IMG/VR virus record: IMGVR_UViG_3300027963_000346 | Span: 1 to 23,642 of that record | Origin: a virus | Length of the DNA: 23,642 nucleotides | Strand: one strand, 5' to 3' | In this document: piece after piece, positions 22,135 to 23,642 of the stretch | Numbering within the stretch: position 1 is the stretch's first letter | Layout: each line of letters opens with the position of its first letter | Notes under the pieces: generated by a model | What the model saw: only the letters and a program-made list of their open reading frames with translations | Databases searched by the model: none | What the model was told of the DNA's origin: nothing | Position numbers and translations under genes: made by a program

Positions 22135-22463
22135 ACGGAGCTGAAGTCATGTCGCCGGAGCACAGAAAACACCTTGCAACAATTATCAACGACCTGACGA
22201 ACGACGTCTCGGCAAAATATGTGAAAGGCCAGATTGAACACGGCGGCGCCCTGTGGCGGCGGCCGGTGTGGAAGGATGCGTGGGAAGAAATTTTGGATTT
22301 ATGTACGTACATGCACACGCTGAAACTTCAGCTTGGGGTGATCGCCGACATGGCCCTGCAAGGCGCAGCGGACGACAGCGTGGCGGCAGCTACGTCCCGG
22401 GAGGCGTGCCGACAGATTCTCGCCGTCTTGCACGGGTTGCCGGGGGCGGAGGATAAGAAATGA
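22131..22463 (+). CDS. MazG-like all-alpha NTP pyrophosphohydrolase-like protein
   Basis: 110 residues from ATG 22131 in an ATGA overlap; a GTG at 22119 would add four. Key segment: DVSAKYVKGQIEHGG then KDAWEEILDLCTYMHTLKLQL. EHGG and EEILD resemble the glycine-rich and acidic metal motifs of MazG-like/phage dNTP pyrophosphohydrolase proteins that clean up nucleotide pools. Only one EExxD motif is seen. The C-terminus is helical and Ala-rich. The family is recalled from motif, so moderate confidence. It begins the post-lysis region. Confidence 0.6.
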   Translation: MNGAEVMSPEHRKHLATIINDLTNDVSAKYVKGQIEHGGALWRRPVWKDAWEEILDLCTYMHTLKLQLGVIADMALQGAADDSVAAATSREACRQILAVLHGLPGAEDKK

Positions 22464-23203
22464 AAATCATACGCAAGTGGAAGCGATGGCTGGCCGTATC
22501 GTGCAGTCACGGGCACCTGGCGAACGCCGCGGCCTGCAAGGCTGCCATTGAAATGAAGCGCCGGTGGAAGCCGGAAACCACCATGCACCTAGGCGACGCC
22601 GTGGATCTGGCGGCTCTCCGGGCCGGAGCTATGAGGGATCCCAACGCAACAGATCGGTCGGCCTCAATCCGGGAAGACTTCGATGCCGGAATCAACTTTT
22701 TGCGTGAACTACGCCCCACGCATTTTTTTGCAGGTAATCATGAAGACCGGCTCTATTCCATGCAGAACAGTCCCAGCGCCATCGTCGCCCATTGCGCCAC
22801 CAGCGCCATCGCCGAGCTCATGACGGCCATGAAAGAAATGAAAACAAAGGTCACGCAGTACGACATTGAAAAGGGGTGGGTAGACTTTGGCGGGACACTT
22901 TTCGGTCACGGTTACATGTTTAACGAGATGGCCGTTCGAGATCATGTAGAAATGCTCCGCCGTCCTGTCGTGTTTGGTCACTTACACCGGATTGATCGAG
23001 CGGCCGGCCGTTGCGTAGGCGCCCCGGTGGGATGGTCGATCGGTTGTCTCGCCGACATAGGATCGATGCACTACGCCCGCCGTAATCGCTCTGTGACGCG
23101 CTGGGCGCATGGGATCGCTTACGGGGAGTACGTGGACGGCGGGCAGGGCTGCACGGTCAACGTGGTGAGCCCGGTGGAGGGGGAATGGCGACTGCCGATC
23201 TAA
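22460..23203 (+). CDS. Metallophosphoesterase
   Basis: 247 residues, ATGA overlap with the preceding gene. Motifs of the calcineurin-like phosphoesterase superfamily: HLGDAVD (43-49, metal-binding GD), AGNHEDRL (91-98), GH in LFGHGYM (148-150) and GHLHRID (173-179). The first motif is SCSHGH (14-19) rather than the usual DxH, so one metal ligand may be missing or replaced; similar GCSHG-type starts are recalled in other phage proteins of this family. Substrates may be nucleotides, DNA ends or phosphoproteins. Coupling to the MazG-like gene hints at nucleotide metabolism. Confidence 0.85.
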   Translation: MKIIRKWKRWLAVSCSHGHLANAAACKAAIEMKRRWKPETTMHLGDAVDLAALRAGAMRDPNATDRSASIREDFDAGINFLRELRPTHFFAGNHEDRLYSMQNSPSAIVAHCATSAIAELMTAMKEMKTKVTQYDIEKGWVDFGGTLFGHGYMFNEMAVRDHVEMLRRPVVFGHLHRIDRAAGRCVGAPVGWSIGCLADIGSMHYARRNRSVTRWAHGIAYGEYVDGGQGCTVNVVSPVEGEWRLPI

Positions 23204-23481
23204 AGGACTGGGCGAACGCGCTGGCCGAGCATTTGGCGGGCAGGCGGATTGAGCCGATCCCGCCTGGCTGGAAGTCGATCGACGATCTTGTAAAGATTTA
23301 CGGATACACGCGCCCTACCATCAGCCGACTCATGGCACGTATGGTGAAAGAGGGAAGGGCGGAAAAGAAAAAGTTTTATCAGTTAGTAAAAGCAGGAAAT
23401 CATCAGTCCAAGTTTGGCCCCCGAAGGGAGTACACTAGGCCAGCGCCTTATTATAAACTAAAGAATATGTCCCAAAAGTGA
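23185..23481 (+). CDS. Winged-helix/HTH DNA-binding protein
   Basis: 98 residues, starting inside the metallophosphoesterase gene (19-nt overlap) with a G-rich GGAGGGGGA directly upstream of ATG 23185. The central part GWKSIDDLVKIYGYTRPTIS (28-47) and RLMARMVKEGRAEKKKFYQL form helix-turn-helix plus wing; the C-terminus is basic and aromatic (RREYTRPAPYYKL). It could be a small regulator of the early or late switch. It ends 13 nt before the stop of the convergent minus-strand gene. Confidence 0.65.
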   Translation: MATADLKDWANALAEHLAGRRIEPIPPGWKSIDDLVKIYGYTRPTISRLMARMVKEGRAEKKKFYQLVKAGNHQSKFGPRREYTRPAPYYKLKNMSQK

Positions 23482-23494
23482 TAAACTTAATCGA

Positions 23495-23635
23495 CTACTT
23501 TTTAGATTCAGCCAGCTCCCGGACAAGTAAGGTCGTCACGTAGGCTGAAAAAGACAGGCCGTTCTTCTTGGCCAACTGTTCGCCCTTGCGCTTGACCTTA
23601 GGATCGATCGTCAGGTTCGTTTTCACCTTTTTCAT
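23495..23635 (-). CDS. Ribbon-helix-helix (Arc/CopG-like) protein
   Basis: 46 residues read on the minus strand: start ATG at 23635, stop TAG at 23497-23495. The reading MKKVKTNLTIDPKVKRKGEQ followed by LAKKNGLSFSAYVTTLLVRE is a textbook ribbon-helix-helix protein: an N-terminal basic strand that inserts in the DNA groove (KTNLTI), then two helices with GLSFS between them. Such proteins are repressors or antitoxins, acting as dimers. No partner toxin gene is visible before the window ends. It is the only clear minus-strand gene. Confidence 0.85.
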   Translation of the reverse strand: MKKVKTNLTIDPKVKRKGEQLAKKNGLSFSAYVTTLLVRELAESKK

Positions 23636-23642
23636 AGGCATA

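Overview
The window is the late (structural) region, plus the start of a probable early or regulatory region, of a long-tailed, siphovirus-like dsDNA phage. Evidence is the lambda-type terminase and portal, a tape measure gene, a G/GT-type frameshifted tail chaperone pair and receptor-binding fibre genes in standard order. Almost everything is on the + strand and tightly packed, often with 4-nt ATGA/GTGA/TTGA overlaps. Two short signal peptides with lipoboxes in the lysis region point to a Gram-negative (diderm) host. I cannot name the host or phage genus. I see no integrase, repressor/cro pair, tRNA or replication gene.

Layout. 57-2589: small and large terminase and a W-like connector. 2592-6984: portal with four C-terminal Cys-containing repeats and a probable frameshifted extra domain, a protease-scaffold fusion, and the major capsid protein followed by a strong terminator. 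7048-7347: a head-tail joining candidate. 7350-12013: a five-gene cassette joined by four successive 4-nt overlaps, encoding a double-domain glycosyltransferase, a GT-B-like glycosyltransferase, the pyrimidine-binding half of a TPP enzyme, a radical SAM/SPASM-like protein, and the pyrophosphate-binding half of the TPP enzyme. 12031-16135: tail terminator candidate, tail tube candidate, chaperones (with a G GGA AAC slippery site), a basic protein and the tape measure. 16137-20517: small tail proteins, a large tail fibre and an AT-rich host-interaction island ending in a LamG-like lectin domain. 20504-22134: a lysis cassette of lipoproteins, small membrane proteins and an M15 endopeptidase. 22131-23642: a MazG-like protein, a metallophosphoesterase, a winged-helix protein and, on the opposite strand, a ribbon-helix-helix protein.

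Most exciting part: the 7350-12013 cassette sits inside the head-to-tail gene order and looks like a small-molecule or sugar-building and transfer pathway expressed with the virion genes. I infer that it makes an unusual sugar and attaches it to virion or host glycans; the sequence shows the enzyme classes, not the substrate. Two programmed -1 frameshift candidates are also visible: a canonical one in the tail chaperone genes (13622-13628) and a dnaX-like A-run at the end of the portal gene (4778-4787). A TTGACA-like hexamer recurs 19-22 nt upstream of seven start codons, GATC/GGATCC is clearly over-represented, and several short lysis genes are described here individually.
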